Origin: an uncultured Bacteroidaceae bacterium
GTDB taxonomy: Bacteria; Bacteroidota; Bacteroidia; Bacteroidales; Bacteroidaceae
Reading direction: 5' to 3'
Length of the DNA: 29,173 nt
Assembly: GCA_904501945.1 (NCBI GenBank)
Contig: CAJGCU010000019.1
Location: 1-29,173 of the forward strand
Shown here: positions 9,312 through 18,490 of the stretch, piece after piece
Position numbering within the stretch: the first letter of the stretch is position 1
How the letters are laid out: the number at the start of each line of letters is the position of its first letter
Notes under the pieces: generated by a model
What the model was told of the DNA's origin: nothing
The model's input: the letters and a program-made list of their open reading frames with translations, nothing else
The model's database searches: none
Program-made: the position numbers and the translations under genes

Positions 9312-9524
9312 TTACTTAAGTGAGTAAGCATAAGGATCTTTCTCATCACCTGTCTCTACTGCAGAGAGCTTGTCCTCACGAAGCAACCAGCCAAGACCAA
9401 GGTTGAAATCCTTTTCTGCGAGCTTTGTTGTCTTCTTAATCTGCTTGAAAGTGAGTGCTGTCTCTGAAGCTGAAAGGGCATTCCAGATAAGACCTGCGAT
9501 GTTTCCTGCTTTTTCCTGTAACAT
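9312..9524 (-). CDS. Small winged helix-turn-helix protein (DUF2582 type)
   Basis: The 70-residue protein reads as a complete winged-helix domain: ALTFKQIKKTTKLAEKDFNLGLGWLLREDKL is the helix-turn-helix and recognition region, and AVETGDEKDPYAYSLK the wing. It matches my memory of the DUF2582 family, widespread and often highly expressed in Bacteroidetes, with no established function. It is monocistronic with a perfect promoter at 9600-9631 and a strong terminator, which suggests good expression. A DNA-binding or nucleoid-associated role is only an inference from the fold. Confidence 0.85.
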   Translation of the reverse strand: MLQEKAGNIAGLIWNALSASETALTFKQIKKTTKLAEKDFNLGLGWLLREDKLSAVETGDEKDPYAYSLK

Positions 9525-9599
9525 AATCTTGATACCTTAAAATTAAAAAATATTTATAAAAATGATGTGTTTTTTTTATCTTTATTCATAAAACCGCTA

Positions 9600-9631
9600 C
9601 AAAGTTACGACGTTTCTTCAAATATGACAAA
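9600..9631 (-). promoter_or_regulatory. Promoter of the winged-helix gene
   Basis: On the minus strand TTTG (9628-9631), 20 bases, TAACTTTG (9600-9607) is a full Bacteroidetes promoter. The leader to the ATG at 9524 is about 70 bases and very AT-rich. The remaining sequence to 9787 is AT-rich spacer with no feature I can identify. Confidence 0.8.
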
Positions 9632-9787
9632 AAAATATGACAAAAAATACGAAAAAGTGACTAAAGAATAGTCAATTACCGCATTTTTATATCCCAAAAG
9701 TCATCTCAAACATACACATCCTGTGTGCGCACACAACAATCAGCCTCAATTAGAGAAACAAACATACTATAAAATAAAACAACAAAA

Positions 9788-9810
9788 GAAACTGTACTTG
9801 TGTCAGTTCC
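9788..9810 (-). terminator. Terminator of the fabD-GH13 operon
   Basis: GAAACTG (9788-9794) and CAGTTCC (9804-9810) form a 7-bp stem with one G-U pair and a 9-base loop. On the minus strand TTTTGTTGTTTTATTTTA follows. It lies 25 bases beyond the GH13 stop. Confidence 0.7.
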
Positions 9811-9835
9811 TCTTGCCTATAAAGTTCTTGTTCAT

Positions 9836-11524
9836 TTATAACTTGAATTTAAGCACCTTGCCTCCGTTGGCAGGAAGCTCTACATAGATAGTTCCATCAG
9901 GAACAAGCATCTTCTTTTCCGTCTTGCCTGTCAGCAAATCTTTGCATTCACGTTCCTTCTCTTCGGATGGTATTCCCAAACAGTCAAACGCATGAGCCGG
10001 TATTTTTACCCAAGAACGCGCTGGCTCATCAGCAAAATTAACAACTACAACAATCAAATCCTTGTCTAGCTTGCGCAGAAAAGCATATTGACGATGCTCA
10101 TTCATTCCCTCGCCTCGATTGACATACATGATGTCAAAGAAACTGCCTTCACGAATAGCTTTCTCAGAATTGCAGATATTCAAGACTTTAGAATAATATT
10201 TCTGAAGCTTCTTTTCCTCTTCAGAAAGCAGAGCGCCATCAAATTTGTTGCCATTCCTCCAGCGACGAATCAGGTCAATTGTCCAATAGTCGAAAATTGT
10301 TGTACGGCCATCCAAGCCACTGAATCCTTCTGCATCCATGCCTTTCTCACCCAACTCCTGACCAAAATAAATCATCATTGGATTGGTGTTCATCAAAGCA
10401 CTAACAAGCAGAGCGGGCTTACCTTTCTCTGCATTTCCAGCAAAAAAGTCAGAAGCGATACGTTGCTCGTCATGATTCTCAAGGAAATTCAGCATATGGC
10501 TCTGGATGTCGTCCACACTTTGCCATGCGCCTGTGATTGCAACAGCAGAATTGCCACCCACCACAGAACGAACTGTATCGTAAAGACCTACTTTATCATA
10601 CAGATAGTCAAAGTGACCACGATAGATATAATTGCGATATTCGTGCGGATTATATACTTCTGCAATAAAGATGATATCAGGATATTTTGCTTTGACTTGA
10701 GGGATTGCCCAACCCCAGAAATCGCAAGGCACCATCTCTGCCATATCGCAACGGAAGCCGTCAATGCCCTTACTTGCCCAGAACAGCAATATATCACGCA
10801 TTTTCAGCCACGTGTCAGGAGTCGATGGACAGAATACCAGTTGATGTGAACCTTGGTAATCAACACCATAATTCAGCTTTACCGTTTCATACCAGTCGTT
10901 CTGACCCGCCCATTGAGTGAAGCAGTCGTTACCTGTAACTTTGGCTGGTTTTTCAACATAATCACCCATTTCCTCATCAGACAACGCGAAATTTGGAGAG
11001 AATGCTGCATTTGGAATATAATAGAAATTATTGTGCGGATTAAAAGACATTGTTATGTCGTCATCTTCACCCAAGTCCCTCACTCCTTCTGGCTTTGAAT
11101 CAGAATGATACTGACGAGCCACATGGTTAGGCACAAAATCTATGATAACTTTCAACTCTGCTTTGTGTGTACGCATGACAAGACGTTCAAACTCCTTCAT
11201 ACGTTCAGGCACTTTCGTAGCAAGGTCTGGGTCAATATCATAATAGTCCTTGATGGCATAAGGACTTCCCGCATTTCCTTTCACCACAGCAGGATGATCC
11301 TTTGGAATACCATACTGAGTGAAGTCGCTTTTCGTTGCGTGCTCAATCAATCCCGTGTACCAAACGTGTGTAGCTCCCAACTTACGGATCTCAGCCAAAG
11401 CCGCCGTAGTGAAATCAGCCATCTTGCCACACCCATTATCTTTTTTGGTGCCGTTGCTAACATTCTTGCTAGCATTGGCACCAAAAAGACGTGTAAAAAC
11501 TTGATAAATAACAAGTTTCTCCAT
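9836..11524 (-). CDS. Cytoplasmic GH13 alpha-amylase family glycoside hydrolase
   Basis: Predicted alpha-glucan hydrolase or related GH13 enzyme. The 562-residue product has no signal peptide, so it should act in the cytoplasm on glycogen or imported maltodextrins. The conserved regions are in order: region I DFVPNH (129-134), region II GFRCDMAE with the nucleophile Asp260, region III FIAEVYNP with the acid/base Glu289, and region IV NFLENHDEQR with His351-Asp352. A beta-sandwich C-terminal domain ends GGKVLKFKL. The ATG at 11524 gives MEKLVIYQVFTRLFG, a usual start for this type. It follows fabD by 8 bases and so is probably cotranscribed, an unexpected partner for fatty-acid synthesis. The exact specificity (amylase, maltogenic, debranching) cannot be read from sequence alone. 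Confidence 0.9.
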   Translation of the reverse strand: MEKLVIYQVFTRLFGANASKNVSNGTKKDNGCGKMADFTTAALAEIRKLGATHVWYTGLIEHATKSDFTQYGIPKDHPAVVKGNAGSPYAIKDYYDIDPDLATKVPERMKEFERLVMRTHKAELKVIIDFVPNHVARQYHSDSKPEGVRDLGEDDDITMSFNPHNNFYYIPNAAFSPNFALSDEEMGDYVEKPAKVTGNDCFTQWAGQNDWYETVKLNYGVDYQGSHQLVFCPSTPDTWLKMRDILLFWASKGIDGFRCDMAEMVPCDFWGWAIPQVKAKYPDIIFIAEVYNPHEYRNYIYRGHFDYLYDKVGLYDTVRSVVGGNSAVAITGAWQSVDDIQSHMLNFLENHDEQRIASDFFAGNAEKGKPALLVSALMNTNPMMIYFGQELGEKGMDAEGFSGLDGRTTIFDYWTIDLIRRWRNGNKFDGALLSEEEKKLQKYYSKVLNICNSEKAIREGSFFDIMYVNRGEGMNEHRQYAFLRKLDKDLIVVVVNFADEPARSWVKIPAHAFDCLGIPSEEKERECKDLLTGKTEKKMLVPDGTIYVELPANGGKVLKFKL

Positions 11525-11532
11525 ATTGATAT

Positions 11533-12420
11533 TTATGCGATACCGTGTACTGTTACATTGCGGTCAATCTTTGCAATCATGCCTTGCAAAGCCTTGCCTG
11601 GACCACATTCTGTGAAGTCTGTTGCACCAGCAGCAACCATTGCCTGAACCTCATAAGTCCACTTAACTGGAGCAGTAAGCTGAGCGATAAGGTTCTGCTT
11701 GATTTCTTCAGGGTTAGTGTGTGCCTGAGCGTCAACATTCTGATATACGGGGCATTTTGGAGTAGAGAAAGCGGTTGCCTCAATTGCTGCCTGAAGCTCA
11801 TCTTTTGCTGGCTGCATGAGTGGAGAGTGGAATGCACCACCCACAGGAAGTGGAAGAGCGCGCTTTGCACCTGCTGCCTTCAACGCTTCACATGCTTCGT
11901 TGATAGCCTCTACATTTCCTGAAATAACAAGCTGTCCAGGATTGTTGTAGTTAGCAGGTACAACCACATAGCCAGGCTTTGAAATTGATGCACAAATTTC
12001 TTCAATCTTTGCATCATCAAGACCAATGATAGCAGCCATTGTAGAAGGAGCAGCCTCACAAGCTTTCTGCATAGCCATAGCACGCTGAGAAACCAGCTTC
12101 AAGCCATCCTCAAAAGAAAGAGCACCTGCTGCAACAAGTGCAGAGAACTCACCCAGAGAGTGACCGCCAACCATCTCAGCATCAAAAGCGTCGCCCAGAC
12201 AAATAGCAGAAATAACAGAATGAAGAAATACAGCTGGCTGAGTTACTTTTGTTTGCTTAAGTTCCTCTGCAGTACCTTCAAACATAATCTTGGTGATTTC
12301 GAAGCCAAGAATCTCGTTTGCCTTGTCAAAAAGTTCTTTTGCTACTGGATTTGAATCATAAAGGTCTTTACCCATTCCTGTGAACTGAGCACCCTGACCA
12401 GGGAAAACAAATGCTTTCAT
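11533..12420 (-). CDS. fabD: Malonyl-CoA:ACP transacylase FabD
   Basis: Loads malonyl groups from CoA onto acyl carrier protein for fatty-acid chain elongation in the cytoplasm. The 295-residue product shows FPGQGAQFTGMG at the N-terminus, Gln61 in TQPAVFLHS, and the nucleophile Ser88 in GGHSLGEFSALVAAG. Arg113 (SQRAMAMQ) should bind the malonyl carboxylate, and His198 is the catalytic base in GAFHSPLMQPA. The C-terminal ECGPGKALQGMI is also typical. Length is standard. No TANNTTTG promoter is found directly upstream, and the spacer to rplT carries a hairpin at 12455-12472. It is followed closely by the GH13 gene. Confidence 0.97.
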   Translation of the reverse strand: MKAFVFPGQGAQFTGMGKDLYDSNPVAKELFDKANEILGFEITKIMFEGTAEELKQTKVTQPAVFLHSVISAICLGDAFDAEMVGGHSLGEFSALVAAGALSFEDGLKLVSQRAMAMQKACEAAPSTMAAIIGLDDAKIEEICASISKPGYVVVPANYNNPGQLVISGNVEAINEACEALKAAGAKRALPLPVGGAFHSPLMQPAKDELQAAIEATAFSTPKCPVYQNVDAQAHTNPEEIKQNLIAQLTAPVKWTYEVQAMVAAGATDFTECGPGKALQGMIAKIDRNVTVHGIA

Positions 12421-12454
12421 ATTATTATTTTTTAGTTATGACTGGAAGCGGAAT

Positions 12455-12472
12455 AGACACTAGCTGGTGTCT
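12455..12472 (-). promoter_or_regulatory. Small hairpin upstream of fabD
   Basis: AGACAC (12455-12460) and GTGTCT (12467-12472) form a 6-bp hairpin with a 6-base loop, 35 bases before the fabD ATG. It lies in the presumed fabD leader. No U-run follows, so a terminator role is unlikely; its function is unknown. Confidence 0.35.
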
Positions 12473-12498
12473 GATACCCCCTTAACTTTTTAATGATA

Positions 12499-12529
12499 AA
12501 AGCATCTTCCCACATGAGAAAGATGCTTT
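12499..12529 (-). terminator. Terminator of the infC-rpmI-rplT operon
   Basis: AAAGCATCTT (12499-12508) and AAGATGCTTT (12520-12529) form a perfect 10-bp stem with an 11-base loop, 22 bases beyond the rplT stop. The T-run on the minus strand is weak, so termination may be partial and allow some read-through to fabD. Confidence 0.65.
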
Positions 12530-12550
12530 ATTTTAGTAACTAATGTTGAT

Positions 12551-12895
12551 TTACTTAACCTTCTCAACGATAGCCTTGAATGCCTCTGCGTTGTGTACTG
12601 CGAGGTAAGCAAGAGTCTTACGGTTGATTTCGATGCCTGCCTTGTGGAGAGCGCCCATAAGCTGTGAGTATGACATACCCTCGATACGAGCTGCAGCGTT
12701 GATACGCTGAATCCACAGAGAACGGAACTCGCGCTTCTTACGACGACGGTCGATAAATGCATAGGTGAGACCTTTCTCGTAGGCATTTTTAGCAACGGTC
12801 CAAACGTTCTTGCGAGCGCCGAACTGACCCTTTACGCGCTTCAAAATCTTTTTGCGACGAGCACGTGATGCAACATGATTTACTGATCTTGGCAT
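12551..12895 (-). CDS. rplT: 50S ribosomal protein L20
   Basis: Primary rRNA-binding protein of the large subunit, needed early in 50S assembly. The 114-residue product begins [19 protein letters not shown] and contains [22 protein letters not shown] and [13 protein letters not shown], all L20 signatures. Length is typical. It is the third gene of infC-rpmI-rplT. In many bacteria L20 represses this operon by binding its mRNA. The 156-base rpmI-rplT spacer is longer than expected for an operon and contains the inverted repeat TGTTAGC/GCTAACA (12915-12951). Confidence 0.98.
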   Translation of the reverse strand: MPRSVNHVASRARRKKILKRVKGQFGARKNVWTVAKNAYEKGLTYAFIDRRRKKREFRSLWIQRINAAARIEGMSYSQLMGALHKAGIEINRKTLAYLAVHNAEAFKAIVEKVK

Positions 12896-12914
12896 AATTT
12901 GTTTTCTTTTTGAA

Positions 12915-12951
12915 TGTTAGCGACGTTTCATGACGTTCTTTGGAGCTAACA
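12915..12951 (-). promoter_or_regulatory. Inverted repeat in the rpmI-rplT spacer
   Basis: TGTTAGC (12915-12921) and GCTAACA (12945-12951) can pair around a 23-base loop. That loop contains a second small palindrome (ACGT, 6 bases, ACGT). It lies 20-56 bases before the rplT start on the transcript. It could be part of an L20 control site, but I have no direct match. Confidence 0.3.
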
Positions 12952-13051
12952 AATCGGTTAAACTTTAAGTTAAATTCTTACTGATAAGTGTTCTCTCGAA
13001 CTTGTGATGTTTGCCTTTGCGAGAAAGGCGTCTTCACAACTACGGGAAAGA

Positions 13052-13249
13052 TTAACGCATTGCGAGACAGTCGAGAACCTGCTTGCGGTTTGCCTTTACG
13101 ACAATTGTGCTGTGGTCAAGATTTCTCTTCTGCTTCTTAGTCTTCTTTGTCAAGATGTGACTGTGATAAGCATGCTGACGCTTAATTTTTCCTGTTCCAG
13201 TAAGCGTGAAACGCTTTTTTGCAGCGGATTTAGTTTTAACTTTTGGCAT
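13052..13249 (-). CDS. rpmI: 50S ribosomal protein L35
   Basis: Small basic ribosomal protein of the large subunit. The 65-residue product reads [20 protein letters not shown], then [22 protein letters not shown], which are the L35 motifs. It is the middle gene of infC-rpmI-rplT, with 65 bases to infC upstream. Length is normal. Confidence 0.98.
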   Translation of the reverse strand: MPKVKTKSAAKKRFTLTGTGKIKRQHAYHSHILTKKTKKQKRNLDHSTIVVKANRKQVLDCLAMR

Positions 13250-13314
13250 TTTTTTATTTATTTAATTATTAATAATGTGTGGCAACGCATATACCAGGGC
13301 GTTACGCACTTCTT

Positions 13315-13995
13315 CTATTCTTCGTTGCTAGCAGCAGCCAGTTTCTCTGCAAGTCCCGCAAATGGGCTGTTAGGATTAGGTCCTTCTGTTTCTGCCGCTT
13401 TCTTGCTTTCAGCCTTTGCATTGGCTTCTGCAGCTTCATTGTCTCGTCTTTGCTGGCTTTTCTTTGGCTGTCCTGCTTTCTTTGGTGCAAGCGTAAGGAA
13501 CATCTTCTTTCCTTCCAGCGATGGCATGCTTTCCACCTTTGCGAGTTCTTCCAAATCATTCGCAAAACGGAGAAGGAGCACTTCGCCTTGTTCTTTGAAA
13601 ACGATTGAACGTCCTTTGAAGAACACATATGCCTTTACCTTATTGCCATCGTTCAGGAATTCCTGCGCATGCTTCAGTTTAAAAGCATAATCAGCTTCAC
13701 CAGTCTGTGGTCCGAAACGTATTTCTTTAACTTCAACTTTCACCTGCTTCGCTTTAAGTTCCTTAGCTTTCTTTTTCTGCTGATAGAGGAACTTTGAGTA
13801 GTCGATAAGTCGACATACCGGAGGTTGAGCATTTGGAGAAATTTCAACGAGGTCCACTCCTTTGTCTTCTGCCAGACGGAGAGCTTCACGGGTTGACATA
13901 ACAGAAGATTCAATATCTTCACCTACAATTCTCACTTCATGTACACGAATCTGTTCGTTGATTCTGTACTGCTGTTTTTTATTGTCACCTTTCAT
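13315..13995 (-). CDS. infC: Translation initiation factor IF-3
   Basis: Binds the 30S subunit, prevents premature joining of 50S and proofreads initiator tRNA pairing. The 226-residue product has the N-terminal domain signature [18 protein letters not shown] and [29 protein letters not shown] sequence. The linker helix and C-terminal domain follow ([24 protein letters not shown]). It carries about 50 extra residues after the conserved end: a Lys/Ala/Glu-rich tail ending KLAAASNEE, as in other Bacteroidetes IF-3 proteins. The start is ATG, so the AUU autoregulation known in enterobacteria does not apply. Its own promoter lies at 14061-14091. Confidence 0.97.
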   Translation of the reverse strand: MKGDNKKQQYRINEQIRVHEVRIVGEDIESSVMSTREALRLAEDKGVDLVEISPNAQPPVCRLIDYSKFLYQQKKKAKELKAKQVKVEVKEIRFGPQTGEADYAFKLKHAQEFLNDGNKVKAYVFFKGRSIVFKEQGEVLLLRFANDLEELAKVESMPSLEGKKMFLTLAPKKAGQPKKSQQRRDNEAAEANAKAESKKAAETEGPNPNSPFAGLAEKLAAASNEE

Positions 13996-14060
13996 TAAAG
14001 TAGGGTTAATTCCTTCGGTATTTTAAAGTTAAGTTTCTGTTGATGTTAAAATTTCGACTG

Positions 14061-14091
14061 CAAAGGTAGTGTAAATCGAAGACATGACAAA
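14061..14091 (-). promoter_or_regulatory. Promoter of infC-rpmI-rplT
   Basis: On the minus strand TTTG (14088-14091), 19 bases, TACCTTTG (14061-14068) is a full Bacteroidetes promoter in the thrS-infC spacer. It makes the infC cluster independent of thrS, with a leader of about 60 bases. Confidence 0.8.
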
Positions 14092-14139
14092 ATAATTTTG
14101 ATTATTTTTATGTCAAGACGTCACTCCCCTCTTCGAATG

Positions 14140-16083
14140 TTAGAAATTTTCTGTCATTTGACGGACTTCTTCTTGAACTTTCTTTGCAAATTCATCGATA
14201 GTCATCGTCTCTTGCTGCTGAGTGCCTTGCTTTCTAACGTTCACTGTACCGTCCGCCGCTTCTTTCTCGCCCACTACGAGCATGTATGGAATATGCTTGA
14301 TTTCGTTGTCACGAATCTTGCGGCCGATTTTCTCATTTCTGTCATCCACTAATGTACGCACATCCTGCATATTAAGCGTAGCAGCCACCTGATGAGCATA
14401 GTCGTTATGCTTTTCAGAAATAGGCAGAACTACCACCTGATCTGGTGTGAGCCAAAGTGGGAAATGGCCTGCCGTATGCTCAATGAGCACAGCGATGAAA
14501 CGTTCCATAGAACCGAATGGCGCACGATGAATCATTACAGGGCGATGCTTCTGGTTGTCAGCGCCTGTATATTCGAGCTGGAAGCGTTCTGGCAAATTGT
14601 AGTCAACCTGAATTGTTCCCAACTGCCAACGGCGGCCCAATGCATCCTTAATCATGAAGTCGAGTTTTGGGCCATAGAATGCTGCTTCGCCTAATTCCGT
14701 GCGTGTAGGAAGTCCTTTCTCTGCACAAGCCTCGATGATTGCGTTCTGTGCTTCTTCCCATACCTCATCAGAACCGATATATTTTTCCTTGTCTTCTGGG
14801 TCACGGAGAGAAATCTGCGCTTCAAAGTCCTTGAAATCGAGAGCCTTGAAGATGATGTTGATGATATCCATCACGCGAAGGAACTCTTCTTTCACTTGAT
14901 CTGGACGGCAGAAGATATGCGCATCGTCCTGTGTAAAAGAACGTACACGAGTCAATCCGTGAAGCTCGCCCGACTGCTCATAACGGTATACTGTACCAAA
15001 CTCTGCACAACGGAATGGGAGATCCTTGTAGGAACGTGGCTGCCATGCAAAAATTTCACAGTGGTGAGGGCAGTTCATTGGCTTGAGCAGATATTCTTCA
15101 CCTTCTTCTGGTGTATGGATAGGCTGGAAGGAGTCCTTGCCATAGTGAGCATAGTGTCCTGAGGTCACATAGAGGTTCTTGCCGCCAATATGAGGAGTAA
15201 TAACTTCATGATAGCCATACTGCTTCTGAATCTTTCGCAAGAAATCCTGCAAACGAAGACGAAGAGCAGTACCCTTAGGAAGCCACATTGGAAGGCCTTT
15301 GCCAACACGCTCAGAGAACATGAAGAGTTCCATTTCCTTTCCAATCTTTCTGTGGTCGCGTTTCTTTGCTTCTTCCAGCGCAACAAGATACTCGTCCAGC
15401 ATCTTTTTCTTTGGGAACGAGATGCCATAGATGCGAGTCATCATCGGACGTTTTTCATCACCACGCCAATAAGCAGCGGCGAGAGACTGGAGCTTGAATG
15501 CTTTAATTGGTGCAGTCGTCATCAAGTGAGGTCCCTTGCAAAGGTCAATGTAATTACCCTGTGTATAAGTTGTAATTTTGCCGTCCTCCAGTTCTGAAAT
15601 CAGCTCATTCTTATATGTCTGTCCCTTAGAAGCGAAGAGTTCCATTACTTCAGCCTTCGAGATGTCTTTACGCACCAGAGCCTCCTTTTTCTGCTGCAGC
15701 TCCTGCATCTTCTTCTCAATCTTTGGAAAGTCCGCATCACTAAGTCTAACACCTTCTGGCGGCATCACATCATAGTAGAAGCCGTTCTCGATAGCAGGGC
15801 CGATACCAAACTGAGTGCCAGGATAAAGCTCCTCGATAGCCTCAGCCATCAAGTGTGCTGATGTATGCCAGAATGCATGCTTTCCTTCAGGGTCATCAAA
15901 CTTGTACAACGCAATTGTAGCATCCTCATAGATAGGACGATTCAGCTCTGTAGTCTCGCCATTCACTCCGCAAGCAATCACATCTTGTGCAAGGCGCTGG
16001 CTAATGCTCTCTGCTATCTGCAAACCAGTGACGCCAGCTTCATACTCGCGCACCGAATTGTCTGGAAAAGTAATCTTTATCAT
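14140..16083 (-). CDS. thrS: Threonyl-tRNA synthetase
   Basis: Class II aminoacyl-tRNA synthetase that charges tRNA-Thr and edits mischarged Ser. The 647-residue product has the TGS domain (1-62), the editing domain with His73 and His77 in [20 protein letters not shown], and the catalytic core with the zinc cysteine in [12 protein letters not shown]. Motif 2 lies in [18 protein letters not shown] and motif 3 in [19 protein letters not shown]. The anticodon-binding domain follows, with [13 protein letters not shown]. Full length. The thrS-infC order is the common bacterial arrangement, but here the genes are separated by 144 bases holding a promoter. Confidence 0.98.
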   Translation of the reverse strand: MIKITFPDNSVREYEAGVTGLQIAESISQRLAQDVIACGVNGETTELNRPIYEDATIALYKFDDPEGKHAFWHTSAHLMAEAIEELYPGTQFGIGPAIENGFYYDVMPPEGVRLSDADFPKIEKKMQELQQKKEALVRKDISKAEVMELFASKGQTYKNELISELEDGKITTYTQGNYIDLCKGPHLMTTAPIKAFKLQSLAAAYWRGDEKRPMMTRIYGISFPKKKMLDEYLVALEEAKKRDHRKIGKEMELFMFSERVGKGLPMWLPKGTALRLRLQDFLRKIQKQYGYHEVITPHIGGKNLYVTSGHYAHYGKDSFQPIHTPEEGEEYLLKPMNCPHHCEIFAWQPRSYKDLPFRCAEFGTVYRYEQSGELHGLTRVRSFTQDDAHIFCRPDQVKEEFLRVMDIINIIFKALDFKDFEAQISLRDPEDKEKYIGSDEVWEEAQNAIIEACAEKGLPTRTELGEAAFYGPKLDFMIKDALGRRWQLGTIQVDYNLPERFQLEYTGADNQKHRPVMIHRAPFGSMERFIAVLIEHTAGHFPLWLTPDQVVVLPISEKHNDYAHQVAATLNMQDVRTLVDDRNEKIGRKIRDNEIKHIPYMLVVGEKEAADGTVNVRKQGTQQQETMTIDEFAKKVQEEVRQMTENF

Positions 16084-16152
16084 ATCTTAGTTTTTATAAT
16101 TAATTCTAGTCAAACGCATGACGGCACAAATGCGTCAGCGCATAAAATCTTG

Positions 16153-16186
16153 CAAATTTAGCATTTAATTATGGTTTAACAGCAAA
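16153..16186 (-). promoter_or_regulatory. Probable promoter of thrS
   Basis: On the minus strand TTTG (16183-16186), 22 bases, TAAATTTG (16153-16160). The -7 box is a full consensus match; the spacer is slightly longer than the usual 19-21. Leader about 65 bases. Confidence 0.6.
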
Positions 16187-16314
16187 TTTTTCGAAAAATC
16201 ATCTGCTTCTGCCATATTTCTTCTCAACGAAAGCACCAAACAGCCTCTTTGGGTATCATTTCTTCATCTCTCCAATTTCTTGGCAAAGCACATTCAACAC
16301 TCCATTCACTTTTT

Positions 16315-16392
16315 CCCATATCGGTTTTACGGCACAAGGTTCAACGTGATTACGATGCAAGGCACAACGAAATTACGATACAGGGCGTATCG
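16315..16392. repeat. Dispersed 23-bp repeat family, three tandem units
   Basis: Three consecutive imperfect 23-base units at 16324-16346, 16347-16369 and 16370-16392 share the frame ATTACGATRCARGGC; the block just before (to 16323) looks like the end of another unit. The unit at 16370 is about 19 of 23 identical, in inverted orientation, to the unit near 23290. It sits in the 434-base spacer between thrS and the lysozyme-like gene. Apart from the thrS promoter and the terminator at 16465, I see nothing else in that spacer. Confidence 0.65.
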
Positions 16393-16464
16393 CTTGGATA
16401 GTTCAAAAGACATGGAAAAAACGGCTTACATCTATGCTGGGGAAGCCACACAAAAACAAAAAAA

Positions 16465-16490
16465 ACATCCAAGACCTAAGCCTTGGACGT
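16465..16490 (-). terminator. Terminator of the lysozyme-like gene
   Basis: On the minus strand ACGTCCAAG and CTTGGATGT form a 9-bp stem with one G-U pair and an 8-base loop, followed by eight T (A-run 16458-16465). It is 28 bases beyond the stop. Confidence 0.85.
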
Positions 16491-16517
16491 TAATATGAAA
16501 AATAAGTTTTTTCATTG

Positions 16518-16955
16518 TTAATGCAGAGCAGCTATGCTGGTGTACCTCTTCATTACTCTCTGGTAGTAACCTTCAGTACGAGCCTTTCGTGTCATACATT
16601 TCAAGTCGCCAGAATTCCAAAGACGGATTGCCTTTTCGAGGTTTCCCTCTGGATTGTAGCGTTCCTGAAAGTCAATGAACATGTCAATGCTCTTCTGCTT
16701 GTCATAACGGTCGGCGTAAGTGTACTTTTCGTATCCAACAATACGGTTGCACTCGCGCACCAGAATCTCGGAAATCTGCAGATAACCGACGTAGAGCCCA
16801 TTCCTAGATACTCTATTGGGTTGGCACTCACTCTCCACCATTGCGATGGCCTGAATGACAGTTCCCCATTTCTTCTGAAGATCCACCTCAGGAGTCGACT
16901 TCGCAGCCGCCACAATTGAGATAGTCATCAGCACTAATACTAGTAATTTCTTCAT
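16518..16955 (-). CDS. Small secreted lysozyme/lytic transglycosylase-like protein
   Basis: The 145-residue product has a clear signal peptide (MKKLLVLVLMTISIVAAAKS). The compact domain has AIAMVESECQPNRVS, then GLYVGYLQISEILVRECNRI. This spacing resembles the SLT/goose-lysozyme core, where a glutamate precedes a Gly-Leu-x-Gln-Ile segment; Glu41 would be the catalytic acid. The Gln in YLQIS fits the family motif. The C-terminal half (LWNSGDLKCMTRKARTEGYYQRVMKRY) contains a W-N-x-G element, also seen in this group. It is likely to act on peptidoglycan in the periplasm. The family call rests on short motifs; a phage-like or inactive homologue is possible. Confidence 0.65.
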   Translation of the reverse strand: MKKLLVLVLMTISIVAAAKSTPEVDLQKKWGTVIQAIAMVESECQPNRVSRNGLYVGYLQISEILVRECNRIVGYEKYTYADRYDKQKSIDMFIDFQERYNPEGNLEKAIRLWNSGDLKCMTRKARTEGYYQRVMKRYTSIAALH

Positions 16956-16988
16956 ACAATCTTACCTTTAGTTTCTGAAAAACTGCTG

Positions 16989-17020
16989 CAAAGGTACGTA
17001 TTTTATGCCAAACTACCAAA
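16989..17020 (-). promoter_or_regulatory. Promoter of the lysozyme-like gene
   Basis: On the minus strand TTTG (17017-17020), 20 bases, TACCTTTG (16989-16996), a full Bacteroidetes promoter 34 bases before the ATG. Confidence 0.8.
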
Positions 17021-17221
17021 TTTTCATTCATTTAGCATATTTCTTCACCTCTTTTCTGACTCAAAATCATCTCACTTTGCATAGCTTTTGCCATCAGCAA
17101 GAAACAACTTAAACACCTTTCCCAAATGCATTTTAGCTGTTTTATCGAAGCCAAAAGAATGAAAGTATCGAGGATTTCGCAAGTTTTCCGTCTTAGAGAT
17201 GGATAGTATTTGTTTTTTTAC

Positions 17222-17229
17222 TAATTTTG
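17222..17229 (+). promoter_or_regulatory. -7 element for the plug-amidase-ygiQ run
   Basis: TAATTTTG matches TANNTTTG, 19 bases before the ATG at 17249. There is no TTTG at the standard -33 distance, so this is a single-box prediction. The rest of the 293-base divergent spacer is AT-rich, with no other feature beyond the minus-strand promoter. Confidence 0.45.
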
Positions 17230-17248
17230 AACAGAAAAATAAAAAAAA

Positions 17249-18490
17249 ATGAAGAGATTTTTGTTTCTATCAATATGCCTGCTGGCTTTTGCATGCCGTC
17301 TCAATGCACAAGAAAACATCTGCTTTTCGTCACGCATCAAGACGCTGCAAGTGAAAGTGAATGGCGCATGGGGAGAACCCTCTGTGATGCTCCTGAGAAG
17401 CGGGCACAGAGTAGATATCAGCTTCGACGATTTGCAACCCAACTACCAGCGATACACTTACACCATCACGCATTGTAATGCAAACTGGGAACAAAGCGAA
17501 TTGCTGACAAGCGAATACATGACTGGATTCAATGAACTACGCATTGACGACTACGAACCAGCCATCGGCACAGAAATGAATTATTGCCACTACATGCTGT
17601 CACTACCCAACAACGAGACGCAACTGCTGGTTTCAGGCAACTACAGGGTGGACATTTTCGAAGACGGAGAGCAAGAGCCCATAGCGCAGGCCTGCTTTTC
17701 TGTGATAGAGCCACATGTAGGAGTAGACATCAGCGTGTCGGGCAATACAGACATTGACACCTACGAGGAGCATCAGCAAGTCAGTTTTGCCGTAAACTAC
17801 AGCGGGTATCAAGTAAACAATGCCGTAGGAGAATTCAAGTATATTGTGACTCAGAATCGTCGATGGGACAACCATGCAGAAGAGCTGCAGCCATCGTTGA
17901 TGCAAGTAAACAAACTGATATTCAATCACAATCGCGCATTAATATTCCCTGCAGGCAACGAATACAGGCGATTTGAGATTCTGGACGAATACGTGCCGAC
18001 AATGCGCGTAGACCACATGGAGTATGACGACACATACTATCATGCCACATTGTTTATGGATGAGCAGCGCATCAACTATCTGTACGACGAAGACCAAAAC
18101 GGACGCTACCTGATACGAAACGGAGACAACGTGGAAAACGACACAGAAAGCGACTACTTTTTCACTCATTTCGCGCTCCAGATGCCTCAAGTAGCAGGCG
18201 GAGAAGTCTATCTGTTTGGCGATTTAACCAACAACAGGATTGACGAGGAATACAAGATGACATACAACCTCATTGACCATCAGTATGAACTGGTAACACC
18301 ACTGAAACAAGGTTCTTATAATTATATGTATATGTTCCTCCACGATGGCGACGCCATAGGAGAGACAATGCCATGCGAAGGCGATTTTCATCAGACAGAA
18401 AACGAATATGCCGTTTATGTCTATCATCGACCATTCGGATTGAGATATGATAAACTTATAGGATTCAAAAACATCAAATTCAAGGAATGA
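17249..18490 (+). CDS. Type IX secretion system plug-domain protein (DUF5103)
   Basis: The 413-residue protein has a signal peptide (cleavage near LNAQ, residue 20). It begins with ENICFSSRIKTLQVKVNG and contains QRYTYTITHCNANWEQSELLTSEYMTGFNELRIDDYEPA, then NTQLLVSGNYRVDIFEDGE-like sequence. These features match the DUF5103 family, now called the type IX secretion plug protein. The family is known to include a protein that blocks the periplasmic face or lateral gate of the large SprA/Sov pore when no substrate is engaged. The C-terminus FGLRYDKLIGFKNIKFKE is also typical. Its stop overlaps the next start (ATGA at 18487-18490), so translation of the two is coupled. Family assignment is good; being the plug itself rather than a paralogue is inferred. 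Confidence 0.85.
   Translation: MKRFLFLSICLLAFACRLNAQENICFSSRIKTLQVKVNGAWGEPSVMLLRSGHRVDISFDDLQPNYQRYTYTITHCNANWEQSELLTSEYMTGFNELRIDDYEPAIGTEMNYCHYMLSLPNNETQLLVSGNYRVDIFEDGEQEPIAQACFSVIEPHVGVDISVSGNTDIDTYEEHQQVSFAVNYSGYQVNNAVGEFKYIVTQNRRWDNHAEELQPSLMQVNKLIFNHNRALIFPAGNEYRRFEILDEYVPTMRVDHMEYDDTYYHATLFMDEQRINYLYDEDQNGRYLIRNGDNVENDTESDYFFTHFALQMPQVAGGEVYLFGDLTNNRIDEEYKMTYNLIDHQYELVTPLKQGSYNYMYMFLHDGDAIGETMPCEGDFHQTENEYAVYVYHRPFGLRYDKLIGFKNIKFKE

Noticed and set aside
16324..16392. CRISPR-like direct repeats of 23 bp
   Set aside because: Units are directly adjacent with no spacers and are imperfect; this is a tandem intergenic repeat.
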